Shown piece after piece: positions 43,772 through 53,400 of a stretch of 64,000 nucleotides of DNA. Both the position numbers and the translations under genes were made by a program. This stretch comes from Spirillospora albida. Its GTDB lineage: Bacteria > Actinomycetota > Actinomycetes > Streptosporangiales > Streptosporangiaceae. Position 1 is the first letter of the stretch; each line of letters begins with the position of its first letter. Under the pieces are notes generated by a model, which was not told the DNA's origin, searched no databases, and saw nothing but the letters and a program-made list of their open reading frames with translations. The stretch is taken from the NCBI RefSeq assembly GCF_000718255.1, contig NZ_JOFJ01000026.1, positions 19,971 through 83,970 on the forward strand. The letters are read 5' to 3'.

Positions 43772-44629
43772 GTGAGCAAGACCGACACCGACCCCGAGAC
43801 CGCCGCCGGAGAGGCCGCGGAGGAGAAGGCCGAGGCCGAAGAGGTCGAGGACGAGAAGGCGGAGCAGGAGCCGGAGACCGCGGAGAAGGCGGAGCCCGGA
43901 GACAAGGCCGAGTCGGGAGTCAAGGCCGAGTCCGCGAAGAAGGCCGAGTCCGCGAAGAAGGCGGAGTCCGCGGAGAAGGCGGAGAGCGCGGAGAAGCCCG
44001 GAAAGGCGGAGGGGCCGGAGCGGGAGCCCCGGCCGCTCAGGGCCGGTGCCGCCGGGAAGGCGGCGCTGCGCGACCGGGGCGGGCCGCTGCGGATCGTCGT
44101 CGCGCTCGTGCTGGTCGCAGCCCTCGTCACGGCCGGTGTGCAGGGCTGGTCCGCGTACCAGGCCGGGAAGAAGGAGGACGAGCGCCGCGAGGTCCGCGCG
44201 ACCGCCGCGGAGTTCGGGCGGGCGCTGCTCAGCTACGACCACACGAAGCTGCAGGCGGCCCGCGACCGGGTCCTCGCCATGGCCTCCGACGACTTCGCGA
44301 AGACCTACGACGAGGCGTTCACCGGCGGGCTGGAGGGCGTCATCACCCGGCTGAAGGCGAACGCGACGGCCACCGTCCGGTCCGTGTACCTCGGGGACAT
44401 CACCGGCGGCACCGCCAAGGCCGTCGTGGTGATGGACTCGGAGGTCCGCAGCTCCGCCGGGACGCGCCGCGTCCTCGGCTCCTACCTCGACATCCGGATG
44501 GCCCGGCACGGCGACGGCTGGCGCGTCACCGACGTCACGTCCGTCGGGTCGGCCAACGAGAGCATGACCGACCCCGAGGGCAAGCAGACCCCCGCGAGCC
44601 CGGAGGTCAGCCCGTCCCCGTCGAAGTGA
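43772..44629 (+). CDS. Mce-associated membrane protein with Lys/Glu/Ala repeat tail
   Basis: 285 aa. GTG 43772 after GGAGG. The first 100 residues are cytoplasmic and low in complexity; between about 45 and 75 a KAESA/KKAES-type 5- to 7-residue repeat recurs. One membrane helix (RIVVALVLVAALVTAGVQ, about 107-124) leads to an extracytoplasmic domain with the Mce-associated (Mas/SnoaL-like) pattern DDFAKTYDEAFTGGLEGVITRLKANATATV. These proteins stabilise Mce complexes. It is convergent with the AraC gene and overlaps it by 23 bp. Confidence 0.88.
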   Translation: MSKTDTDPETAAGEAAEEKAEAEEVEDEKAEQEPETAEKAEPGDKAESGVKAESAKKAESAKKAESAEKAESAEKPGKAEGPEREPRPLRAGAAGKAALRDRGGPLRIVVALVLVAALVTAGVQGWSAYQAGKKEDERREVRATAAEFGRALLSYDHTKLQAARDRVLAMASDDFAKTYDEAFTGGLEGVITRLKANATATVRSVYLGDITGGTAKAVVVMDSEVRSSAGTRRVLGSYLDIRMARHGDGWRVTDVTSVGSANESMTDPEGKQTPASPEVSPSPSK

Positions 44630-45740
44630 GGACGGGCGCGGCGGCGGTCTCCCGGGCGTAGCGTCCGGGGGTCGTGCCCGTCCAGCGCTTGAACGCGTGC
44701 GTGAAGCTGGACGCGCCGGAGAAGCCGAGCGCCGCCGCGACCTGCTCGACCGTCCGCCCGCCGGCCAGCAGCCGGCGGGCCGCCTCGGCGGCGGACGCGT
44801 CGGCGAGCGAGCTGTACCCGCTGCCCTCGGCGGCCAGGCCCCGGCGCAGCGACCGCTCGCTCATGTTCAGCCGGGCGGCGAGCCGCCGCTGCGGCAGCGC
44901 GCCCTCGCCCGCCGCCCACGCCTGCTCCAGCGCGGCCCGCACCATGCTCGTGAGGGACTCGCCGGCGGGGACGCGGGGCCGGGGCGGCTGCGGCGAGGGG
45001 CGGTACCTGGCCCGCTCCAGCCTGCACTGCCGGGCCGCGAGGTCGGCGGTCTCGGGGTCGGCCTGCGGCAGCCGGGACGCCAGCATCCGGCGCGACAGGA
45101 CCCCGTAGGTGCGGCCTTCCCCGAAGGCCGGCCGCACCCCCAGCACCCGCGTGTAGGGCAGCAGCGACCGCGGCTCGGGGTCGGCGAACACGATGTGGTC
45201 GAGGCCGCGCCCCGACCCGGTGACGTCCCGGACGAACGTGACCACCGCCGCCACCTCCCGTTCGGCGAGGAACCGGGCGACGTCGTCGCCGAGCCCCTCC
45301 CGGATCGCGTGGTCGTCGAGGAACGTCCGCAGCGCGCCGGTGCCGAGCTGCGTCGTCGGCCGGAACGGCGAGAACATGAAGGTCAGGTCGGAGTACTCGA
45401 GGCCGAAGGCGACGGCCTCGCCGAGCGTCCCGCTGGTCAGCGCGGTGATCCCGAGCGTGCCGAACGTGCTGGCCGCCCGGTAGCGCCGCCCGGCCTCCAG
45501 GCCGAGCCCCGGATGGCGCGGGCCGAGCTCGGTGACGAGGTTGACGACGGCCCGCAGCTCCTGGGCGGCGGTGACGACGGCCTCCGGGGCGCGGAGCCCG
45601 GCCGCGGTCAGCCCGGTGCCGCGCAGGACCCGGGAGGGAGGCATGCCGTGCTCACCGGCAAGCCCGACCAGCAGTGCCGTGCTCGCCGCGCTGCGGGGAC
45701 GTCCCGCGGCGGCGCCGAGCACCGTGTCCGCATCGCGCAT
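44607..45740 (-). CDS. AraC-family regulator
   Basis: 377 aa. N-terminal ligand/dimerisation domain of the PF12625 type (roughly residues 25-210, for example SRVLRGTGLTAAGLRAPEA and FGTLGITALTSGTLGEAVAF). C-terminal double HTH: QRRLAARLNMSERSLRRGLAAEG and TVEQVAAALGFSGASSFTHAFKRWTGTTPGRY. It is divergent from the monooxygenase (89-bp gap), its likely target. It may also act on the adjacent mce operon; that is inference. Confidence 0.9.
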   Translation of the reverse strand: MRDADTVLGAAAGRPRSAASTALLVGLAGEHGMPPSRVLRGTGLTAAGLRAPEAVVTAAQELRAVVNLVTELGPRHPGLGLEAGRRYRAASTFGTLGITALTSGTLGEAVAFGLEYSDLTFMFSPFRPTTQLGTGALRTFLDDHAIREGLGDDVARFLAEREVAAVVTFVRDVTGSGRGLDHIVFADPEPRSLLPYTRVLGVRPAFGEGRTYGVLSRRMLASRLPQADPETADLAARQCRLERARYRPSPQPPRPRVPAGESLTSMVRAALEQAWAAGEGALPQRRLAARLNMSERSLRRGLAAEGSGYSSLADASAAEAARRLLAGGRTVEQVAAALGFSGASSFTHAFKRWTGTTPGRYARETAAAPVLTSTGTG

Positions 45741-45829
45741 GGTGTTTCTCCGTGGACGTTCGTAGTTTTCGGCGGGCGAGGGCTGCGGCGCGCCCCGGTT
45801 CGTGCGGCGCGCCGGCGGAGGGAGGACGG

Positions 45830-47305
45830 ATGGGCGTCTCGGTCGCCATCGTCGGGAGCGGGTTCAGCGGCATCGGCCTGGCCATCAGGCTGCGGACGGC
45901 CGGAGTCACCGACGTGACGGTGTTCGAGCGGGCCGGCGACCTCGGCGGTGTCTGGCGGGACAACACCTATCCGGGCGCCGCGTGCGACGCGCCGTCCCAC
46001 CTGTACTCCTACTCGTTCGAGCCGAACCCGGACTGGTCGCGGCGCTTCGCGCCGCAGCCGGAGATCCTCGCCTATCTGCGGCGCTGCGCCGCCAAGCACG
46101 GGATCACCGACGACATCCGGTTCGGCACCGAGATCACCGGCGCGGAGTTCGACGCGGCGGCCGGCCGCTGGACCCTGCGCACCGCCGCGGGGGAGGAGCA
46201 CACCGCCGACGTGCTGGTCGCGGCGTGCGGGCAGCTGAGCGACCCGTCCCGGCCCGCGATCCCGGGGCTGGACGGCTTCGCCGGGCGGGTGTTCCACTCC
46301 GCCGAGTGGGACCACGGCCACGACCTGACCGGACGTGACGTCGCGCTGATCGGGACGGGGGCGAGCGCGGTGCAGATCGTCCCGGAGATCGCGCCCGTCA
46401 CCGGGTCGCTGCGGATCTTCCAGCGCGAACCGCACTGGATCGGCCAGAAGTGGGACCGGGAGTACCCGGGCTGGCGCCTGCGGCTGAACCGGCGCCTGCC
46501 GGTGCTGCCGAAGCTGTCGCGGTTCGGGGTGTTCGCGTGGTTCGAGCTGCTGCTCAACCCGATGCTGGTGTCGCGCCGGTTCCGGACCGCGCTGTCGGCG
46601 CACGTCCGCGCGATGTGCCGGACGAACCTGCGGAGGGTGCGGGACGCGGCGACCCGCCGGCGCCTGCTGCCGGACTACGAGCTCGGCTGCAAGCGCGTCC
46701 TGGTGTCCAGCGACTTCTACCCGGCGCTCAACCTGCCGGGCGTGGAGCTGGTCACCAGCCCGATCACCGAGGTCACCGCGGACGGGCCGCGCACCGCCGA
46801 CGGACGCCTGCACCCCGCCGACACGATCGTCCTGGCGACCGGGTTCCGGTCGCACGACTTCGTCGCGCCGATGCGGGTCACCGGCCTGGACGGGCGGGAC
46901 CTCGGCGACGCGTGGAAGGACGGCGCCCGCGCCTACCTCGGCCTGGCGGTGGCGGGGTTCCCGAACTTCTTCCTGCTGTACGGGCCGAACACCAACGTGG
47001 GGTCGGGCTCGATCGTCCACATGCTGGAGAGCCAGTTCGCCTACGTTTTGCAGGCGGTCCGGGCCCTCGCCCAGGACGGGGTGAGGTACATGGACGTGCG
47101 GGAGGACGTCCTGGACGACTTCGACCGCCGCACGATGGAGCGCCTGGACGGCACGGTCTGGAACGCGGGCGGCTGCGAGAGCTGGTACGTCCTGGAGGAC
47201 GGCGGGCGGCGCCGCAACACCAACAACTGGCCCGGCTCCATGCTCGGCTACCGGCTCCGCACGCGCCGCCTGGACCGTGCCGATTTTCGGATCACGGCCG
47301 GGTGA
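45830..47305 (+). CDS. Flavin-containing/Baeyer-Villiger-type monooxygenase
   Basis: 491 aa, ATG 45830 after GGAGGGAGG. FAD site VAIVGSGFSGIGLAIRL at the N-terminus, NADPH-site VALIGTGASAVQIVPEIA near residue 170, and between them the BVMO fingerprint FAGRVFHSAEWDH. GVWRDNTYPGAACDAPSHLYSYSFEPN is also typical. Likely oxygenates a ketone or steroid-like substrate. Its position next to an Mce importer and an AraC regulator suggests catabolism of an imported lipid, which is inference. Confidence 0.9.
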   Translation: MGVSVAIVGSGFSGIGLAIRLRTAGVTDVTVFERAGDLGGVWRDNTYPGAACDAPSHLYSYSFEPNPDWSRRFAPQPEILAYLRRCAAKHGITDDIRFGTEITGAEFDAAAGRWTLRTAAGEEHTADVLVAACGQLSDPSRPAIPGLDGFAGRVFHSAEWDHGHDLTGRDVALIGTGASAVQIVPEIAPVTGSLRIFQREPHWIGQKWDREYPGWRLRLNRRLPVLPKLSRFGVFAWFELLLNPMLVSRRFRTALSAHVRAMCRTNLRRVRDAATRRRLLPDYELGCKRVLVSSDFYPALNLPGVELVTSPITEVTADGPRTADGRLHPADTIVLATGFRSHDFVAPMRVTGLDGRDLGDAWKDGARAYLGLAVAGFPNFFLLYGPNTNVGSGSIVHMLESQFAYVLQAVRALAQDGVRYMDVREDVLDDFDRRTMERLDGTVWNAGGCESWYVLEDGGRRRNTNNWPGSMLGYRLRTRRLDRADFRITAG

Positions 47306-47317
47306 ACGCCCGACGAC

Positions 47318-47335
47318 CGTAAGCATGTACTTACG
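47318..47335. repeat. Inverted repeat CGTAAG-N6-CTTACG
   Basis: 6-bp arms around CATGTA in the 113-bp gap between the convergent monooxygenase and PPOX genes. It could be an operator-like site or form a short hairpin. The position makes transcript ending more likely than initiation. Confidence 0.35.
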
Positions 47336-47340
47336 ATAAA

Positions 47341-47367
47341 CCCTTTTTGGCGCCGCGCCAATAAGGG
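47341..47367. terminator. Hairpin between convergent genes, containing TTGGCG-CCG-CGCCAA
   Basis: 12-position stem with one T-T mismatch: CCCTT, T, TTGGCG paired with CGCCAA, T, AAGGG around loop CCG. It sits between the 3' ends of the monooxygenase (47305) and PPOX copy 2 (47419), so a bidirectional terminator is the simplest reading. Its core resembles the palindrome before the mce operon at 35588-35602. Confidence 0.55.
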
Positions 47368-47418
47368 GGACGCGTGATTTCCGGGGAGGTCAGGCGGTCG
47401 GGCTTGCCGGGAGGCCGG

Positions 47419-47859
47419 TCAGATCCGGCGGCCGGAGACGATCTCGGGCCGGACGCTGATGAACCGGTCCCGCTCGCCGGGCGCCCACGTCCGCAGGCCG
47501 AGCGCCTCCAGCGCCGCGCTCTCCTCGGGGGCGGTCACCACGCGGGCGCGGCCCACGACCACGACCGACCAGCCGGTGCGCGCCGCGACGTCGAAGTCGT
47601 CGATCTCGAACGCCACCACGGTCCCGGCGGCGCCGGTCGACAGCCGCGACCCCGGCGACGTGCGGATCACGATGGTGCCCTCGTGGAGGGTGAAGTTCAC
47701 CGGCTGGATCGCGGGCAGCGCCCGGTCGGTGAACACGATCCGCCCGATCTCGGCGGCGCCGAGCAGGGCGAGACACTCCTCCTCGCCCAGGATCTCCAGG
47801 CCGCTGTGGTCGACGGCCTTGCCCGCGGCGGCGCTCCGCTCTGCTCCCACGACGGTCAT
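47419..47859 (-). CDS. PPOX/split-barrel flavoprotein family, copy 2
   Basis: 146 aa. GEEECLALLGAAEIGRIVFTDRALPAIQPVNF, IVIRTSPGSRLSTG and VAFEIDDFDVAARTGWSVVVVG match the two paralogs at 1662-2081 and 58504-58959. ATG 47859 overlaps the stop of the DosR-like gene by ATGA, so it is cotranscribed and cotranslated with the hypoxia regulator. A flavin or deazaflavin redox role under low O2 is likely; the substrate is unknown. Confidence 0.85.
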   Translation of the reverse strand: MTVVGAERSAAAGKAVDHSGLEILGEEECLALLGAAEIGRIVFTDRALPAIQPVNFTLHEGTIVIRTSPGSRLSTGAAGTVVAFEIDDFDVAARTGWSVVVVGRARVVTAPEESAALEALGLRTWAPGERDRFISVRPEIVSGRRI

Positions 47860-48509
47860 CCGCGCGGTTTCGGGTCGCCGGCCTTCAGTTTCGCGGCGAA
47901 GGCGGCCGCCTGCGTGCGGCGGCTCATGCCGAGCTTGCTGAAGATGCTGGAGATGTAGTTCTTCACCGTCTTCTCGGCGAGGAACAGCCGCTCGCCGATC
48001 TGCCGGTTCGTCAGGCCCTCCCCGATGAGCTCGAGGATCTTGCGCTCCTGCTCGGTCAGGCCCTTCAGCGGGTCCTGCCGCTCCTGCCGCTCCCGGAGCC
48101 GCTCCAGCATGCGGGCCGTGCTGCGCGGATCGAGCAGCGACTGCCCGGACGCGACGGTCCGCACCGCGCCGACCAGGTCGGAGCCGTGGATCTGCTTCAG
48201 GACGTACCCGGCCGCGCCCGCCATCACGGCGTCGAACAGGGCGTCCTCGTCGTCGAACGACGTCAGCATCAGGCAGGACAGCTCCGGCATCCTCGACCGC
48301 AGCTCGCGGCACACCGACACGCCGTCGCCGTCGGGCAGCCGCACGTCCAGGACGGCCACGTCCGGTTTCGCCGCGGGCACCCGGGCGAGGGCCTCCTCGG
48401 CCGTGCCGGCCTCGCCCACGACGTCGATGTCGTCCTCGGCCGACAGCAGCGCGGCCACGCCGCGTCGGACGACCTCGTGGTCGTCCATCAGGAACACGCG
48501 GATTGTCAT
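47856..48509 (-). CDS. devR: DosR/DevR-type response regulator
   Basis: 217 aa from ATG 48509 (GTG 48518 is three codons upstream). It resembles mycobacterial DosR across its length: RVFLMDDHEVVRRGVAALL, DVAVLDVRLPDGDGVSVCREL with phospho-acceptor Asp55, AGAAGYVLKQI, and the LuxR-type HTH GLTEQERKILELIGEGLTNRQI and FLAEKTVKNYISSIFSKLGM, then RRTQAAAFAAKLK. DosR activates the dormancy regulon when hypoxia, NO or CO is sensed by DevS/DosT. Upstream (48570-48583) is a perfect DosR-type palindrome, so autoregulation is expected. The likely kinase is at 60079-61815. Confidence 0.93.
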   Translation of the reverse strand: MTIRVFLMDDHEVVRRGVAALLSAEDDIDVVGEAGTAEEALARVPAAKPDVAVLDVRLPDGDGVSVCRELRSRMPELSCLMLTSFDDEDALFDAVMAGAAGYVLKQIHGSDLVGAVRTVASGQSLLDPRSTARMLERLRERQERQDPLKGLTEQERKILELIGEGLTNRQIGERLFLAEKTVKNYISSIFSKLGMSRRTQAAAFAAKLKAGDPKPRG

Positions 48510-48569
48510 GTACGTCACGCTACCCCGGGCGAGGCGCGCTCCACCAAGCGCGGAGGTCCCGCCCCGTCC

Positions 48570-48583
48570 GGGACCAAGGTCCC
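48570..48583. promoter_or_regulatory. DosR box upstream of devR
   Basis: GGGACC-AA-GGTCCC, a perfect 14-bp palindrome; flanks TCC and GAA extend the fit to the published DosR consensus (TTSGGGACTWWAGTCCCSAA). Centred about 68 bp before the devR ATG. A further GGTCCC half-site lies at 48555-48560. Best copy in the window. Confidence 0.8.
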
Positions 48584-48594
48584 GAACCGGACGA

Positions 48595-49197
48595 TCAGTC
48601 CGTGCCGCGCAGCGACACCCGGGTCACGCCCGGCACCGTCCGCGCGAGGACGTCGGCGATGCGCTGCGCGGACTCGTCGGCCGGGCCGCACAGCTCGACG
48701 GCGCCGTCATGGACCTCGACGTCCCACACCGTCCCGCCCGGCCCGAACTCGGTGATGGCGGCGAGGACGTCGTCGCGGATCCGGGCGTCACCCCGGGCCA
48801 GCACCGCGATGAGGTCGCGGCGGCTGAGAACGCCGACGATCGCGGTGCCGTCCAGCACCGGGACGCTCTTGATCCGGGCCTTCATCATCAGCGCGGCGAT
48901 CTCCGCGACGTCGCCGGTCGGCCGCGTGGTGTGCACGTCCCGGGTCATGACCTCCGCGACCTCGCGCGGCGCGGGCGCGCCGGCGGGCGCGTGCGGCCGG
49001 GCGAACGCCCGCGGGTCGGCCTCGAACTCGCCGCGCAGCAGGTCGGCCTCGCTGACGATGCCGGCGAGCCGCCCGGCGTCGTCGACGACGGGCAGGGCGG
49101 TGATGTCGTGCTCGTGCAGGACGCGGATCGCCTGGCGGACCGTCGCGGTCGCCGGGATCGTCACGACGGGGGAGGTCATGGCCTCTCGGACCAGCAT
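48595..49197 (-). CDS. CBS-domain pair plus BON domain protein
   Basis: 200 aa from ATG 49197, with GAAGGAG upstream. First CBS: VREAMTSPVVTIPATATVRQAIRVL and ALPVVDDAGRLAGIVSEADLL. Second: VAEVMTRDVHTTRPTGDVAEIAALMMKARIKSVPVL and IVGVLSRRDLI. C-terminal BON domain: DDVLAAITEF and VEVHDGAVELCGPADESAQRIADVLARTVPGV. CBS pairs sense adenylates; CBS proteins such as Hrp1 are part of the mycobacterial DosR regulon. Adjacent to devR on the same strand but separated by 85 bp holding the DosR box. Confidence 0.9.
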   Translation of the reverse strand: MLVREAMTSPVVTIPATATVRQAIRVLHEHDITALPVVDDAGRLAGIVSEADLLRGEFEADPRAFARPHAPAGAPAPREVAEVMTRDVHTTRPTGDVAEIAALMMKARIKSVPVLDGTAIVGVLSRRDLIAVLARGDARIRDDVLAAITEFGPGGTVWDVEVHDGAVELCGPADESAQRIADVLARTVPGVTRVSLRGTD

Positions 49198-49241
49198 GGC
49201 GGGTACTCCTTCGCCGGGCAGGACCCCCATACTGACACGCG

Positions 49242-49302
49242 TCATCGTGATCTTGGTTTCGCCCTCCGGGACCCGGGGAAGTGCTTCGCGTGACCACGAT
49301 GA
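49242..49302. promoter_or_regulatory. Divergent control region of the CBS gene and nar operon
   Basis: Within the 123-bp gap 49198-49320: an 8-bp inverted repeat TCATCGTG (49242-49249) and CACGATGA (49295-49302), centres 53 bp apart, and a DosR-like half-site GGGACC (49268-49273) whose other half is degenerate. The nar operon promoter must lie here, so one of these may be the control site. Confidence 0.35.
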
Positions 49303-49320
49303 TCACAATGGGGGACGGTC

Positions 49321-50411
49321 ATGGATGATGCTCCACCCGGACGCCGGGGCGGCGCGACGGCGGCCGTCCTGACCAGGCCGGGCGTCATGCTGGCGATGGC
49401 CACCCTCGGGTTCGCGGTGAACTTCTGGGCGTGGGCGCTGCTCAGCCCTCTCGGCCCCCGGTTCCGTGACGCGCTCGACCTCACCTCGTTCCAGCAGGGG
49501 GCCACGAGTCGCTCGCGACCCTGCTGATCGGCGGGTTCTTCCTCGGCGTCGCCGGAACCGCGTTCGCGGTCGGCGTCCCGTTCGTCAACGGCTGGTTCCC
49601 GCCGGAGCGGCGCGGCCTGGCCATCGGCGTGTTCGGCGCGGGCATGGGCGGCACCGCGATCAGCGCGCTCACCACCGTCCGGCTCGTCGACGCCCGCGGC
49701 ACCGCGACCCCGTTCGTCATCACCGCCGCCCTGCTCGCGGTCTACGCGGCGGCCGCCTGGTTCGTCCTGCGCGAACCGCCCGGCCGGACCGCGCCCACCG
49801 AGCCGCTGTCCAAGCGGCTCGCCGCCACCGCCCGGCTCTCCGTCACCTGGCAGGCGGCCGCGCTGTACGCGGTCGCGTTCGGCGGCTATGTCGCGTTCTC
49901 GGTGTACCTGCCGGTCTACCTGAAGAACGAGTACCTCCTGACGCAGGCGGACGCCGCGAACCGGATGGCGGGCTTCGTGCTCGTCGCGGTGCTGATGCGC
50001 CCGCTCGGCGGCGCCCTGTCGGACCGGATCGGCGCCGTCCGGGTGCTGGCGGCCGGGCTCGGCGTCGTCGCCGTGTGCGCGGCGGTCCAGTCGACCGCGC
50101 CGTCGCTCGCGCCGCTCGGCACGATCGCGTTCCTGGTCATGGCCGCCGCGCTCGGCGCGGGCAGCGGCGCCACGTTCGCGCTGGTCGCCCAGCTCAGCCC
50201 GCCGAACAAGGTGGGCGCGGTCACCGGCGTCGTCGGCGCCGCGGGCGGCCTCGGCGGGTTCGTCCCGCCGCTGATCATGGGGACGATCTACAGCTCCCAG
50301 AACTCCTACGCGCTCGGGCTTCTCGCGCTCGCGGTGGTCGCGGCCGCCGCGATGTTCTTCACGCTGACCGCGGTGCGCAGCGCCGTGGACGCGCGGAGGG
50401 CGACCTCCTAG
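49321..50411 (+). pseudogene. narK: narK-type nitrate/nitrite transporter, internally deleted and frameshifted
   Basis: ATG 49321 begins a normal NarK N-terminus (ATLGFAVNFWAWALLSPLGPRF, LTSFQQ). At about 49498 the reading frame changes, and the following frame resumes at GHESLATLLIGGFFLGVAGTAFAVG (from 49500), then continues intact to the stop at 50411. Compared with the family, about 45-50 residues covering the next membrane segments and the GRIPVGALTDR-type loop are missing. The total of 1091 bases is not divisible by three. The gene is therefore non-functional unless this is an assembly error. It leads directly into narG (13 bp). Confidence 0.85.
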
Positions 50412-50424
50412 AAGGGACACCACA

Positions 50425-53400
50425 GTGACAACGGGTGACGGACACCAGGGCTCCCACGGCGCAGGGGCGGGGAAGGCCGCCATCGACGGCCCGCTGGCGG
50501 ACGCCCTCGTCGGCACCCGCCGGTTCTTCTCCCGCGCGGAGGTGTCCGACGACGGGCGCACCCTGACGAGGAAGGGCGGGCGGCAGGCCGACGCGTTCTA
50601 CCGCGACCGCTGGTCGCACGACAAGGTCGTCCGCTCCACCCACGGAGTGAACTGCACCGGGTCGTGCTCCTGGAAGGTGTACGTCAAGGACGGCATCATC
50701 ACGTGGGAGGCGCAGCAGACGGACTACCCGTCCGTCGGCCCCGACCGGCCCGAGTACGAGCCCCGCGGCTGCCCGCGCGGCGCCGCGTTCTCCTGGTACA
50801 CCTACTCGCCGACCCGGGTCCGCTACCCGTACGTCCGGGGGGTCCTGCTGGAGATGTACCGGGAGGCGCGCGCCCGCACCGGCGACCCGGTCGCGGCGTG
50901 GCGGGAGATCGTCTCCGATCCGGAGCGGTCCGCGCGGTACAAGTCGGCCCGCGGCCGGGGCGGCCTGGTACGGGCGACGTGGGACGAGGCCGCCGAGATC
51001 ATCGCCGCCGCGCACGTCCACACGATCGCCGAGTACGGGCCCGACCGCGTCGCCGGGTTCTCCCCGATCCCCGCGATGTCGATGGTGTCGCACGCGGCCG
51101 GCGCCCGGTTCGTGTCGCTCATCGGCGGCACGATGCTGTCGTTCTACGACTGGTACGCCGACCTGCCCGTCGCGTCCCCGCAGATGTTCGGCGACCAGAC
51201 CGACGTCCCCGAGTCGGGCGACTGGTGGGACGCCTCCTACCTCGTCATGTGGGGCTCGAACGTCCCGGTGACGCGCACCCCGGACGCGCACTGGATGACG
51301 GAGGCCCGCTACCGGGGCCAGAAGGTCGTCGTGGTGTCGCCCGACTACGCCGACAACGTCAAGTTCGCGGACGAGTGGCTCGCCGCGCACCCCGGCACCG
51401 ACGCCGCCCTCGCGATGGCGATGGGCCACGTCGTCCTCAAGGAGTTCTTCGTCGACCGGCGGACCCCGTACTTCGACGGCTACGTCAAGAAGTACACCGA
51501 CCTGCCGTTCCTGGTGAAGGTGGAGCGGCGCGGCGACGCCTACGTCCCCGGCAAGTTCCTGACCGCTGCCGACCTGCCGGGCGCGGAGGCGCAGGGCGAG
51601 AACGCCGCGTTCAAGACCGTCGTGCTCGACTCCGCGACCGGCCGGCCGCTCGTCCCGAACGGGTCGCTCGGGTTCCGCTTCGGGGAGGCGGGCGCCGGCC
51701 GCTGGAACCTCGACCTCGGCGGCGCCGACCCGCTCCTGTCGGCGGAGGGCGGACCCGACGGCGCGGTGGAGGTCGAGCTGCCCCGGTTCGACGGCCCCGG
51801 CGGCACACCGGGCGTGATCCGCCGCGGCGTCCCCGTCCGGGACGTGGGCGGCCAGCTCGTCACCACCGTCTACGACCTGCTCCTCGCCCAGTACGGGGTG
51901 GGCCGCCCGGACCTGCCCGGAACCTGGCCGTCCGGCTACGGCGACGCCGCCGACCCGTCCACCCCGGCCTGGCAGGAGACCATCACCGGCGTCCCCGCCG
52001 AGGCCGCCGCCCGCATCGGCCGGGAGTTCGCCGCGAACGCAGAGGAGTCGCGCGGCCGCTCGATGATCCTCATGGGGGCGGGCACCAACCACTGGTTCCA
52101 CTCCGACACCATCTACCGGGCGTTCCTGACGCTCACCACCCTGACCGGCTGCCAGGGCGTCAACGGCGGCGGCTGGGCGCACTACGTCGGGCAGGAGAAG
52201 TGCCGCCCGGTCACGGGCTGGGCGCAGCTCGCGTTCGGCCTCGACTGGTCCCGGCCGCCCCGGCAGATGATCGGCACCGCGTTCTGGTACGTGAACACCG
52301 GCCAGTACCGCTACGACCAGTTCGGCGCTGACACCCTCTCCGCCGCCACGTCCGGCGGGCAGCTCGCCGGCAAGTCCACCGCCGACGTCATCGCGCAGTC
52401 GGCGCGGCTCGGCTGGATGCCGTCCTACCCGACGTTCGACCGCAACCCGCTGACGATCGCCGACGAGGCGCAGGCGTCCGGCCGGGCGGCCGGCGAGTAC
52501 GTGGTCGACGAGCTGAAGGCGGGACGGCTCGAGTTCGCCTGCCAGAACCCGGAGGCGCCGCGGAACTTCCCCCGCGTCCTCACCGTGTGGCGCGCCAACC
52601 TGCTCGGGTCGTCCGCGAAGGGCAACGAGTACTTCCTCAAGCACCTGCTGGGCGCCGGCTCCTCGCTGCGCGCGGACGAGACCCCGCCCGACCGGCGGCC
52701 ACGGGACGTCGAGTGGCCCGAAGAGGCGGCCACCGGCAAGCTCGACCTGCTGCTGTCGCTGGACTTCCGGATGACGAGCACCACCATCTACTCCGACGTC
52801 GTCCTGCCGGCCGCGACCTGGTACGAGAAGCACGACCTCAACACCACAGACATGCACCCGTTCGTGCACTCGTTCAACCCGGCGATCGCTCCGCCGTGGC
52901 AGACCCGCACCGACTGGGACGCCTTCCACACGATCGCGGGCGCGTTCAGCAGGCTCGCCGCCGACCGGCTGGGCGTCCGCTCGGACATCGTCGCGGTGCC
53001 GCTGCAGCACGACACGCCCGACGAGATGGCGACCCCGCACGGGCGCGTCGCCGACTGGGCGGCGGGGGAGTGCGAGCCGGTCCCCGGCGTCACGATGCCG
53101 AAGATCGTCACCGTCGAGCGCGACTACGGCGCGATCGCCGCGAAGATGGCCGCGCTCGGGCCGCTCGCCGACGAGCTCGGGGCGACCACCAAGGGCATCA
53201 CCTACGACCTCAACCGGTCCGTCGAGTACCTGCGGGAGAAGAACGGCGCCGTCCGCGGCGGACCCGCCGCCGGGCGCCCGTCGCTGCGCCGCGACGTGCA
53301 CGCCTGCGAGACGATCCTCGCGCTGTCCGGCACGACGAACGGGCACCTCGCCACCGAGGGCTTCAAGACGCTGGAGAAGCGGACCGGGACCCGGCTCGCC

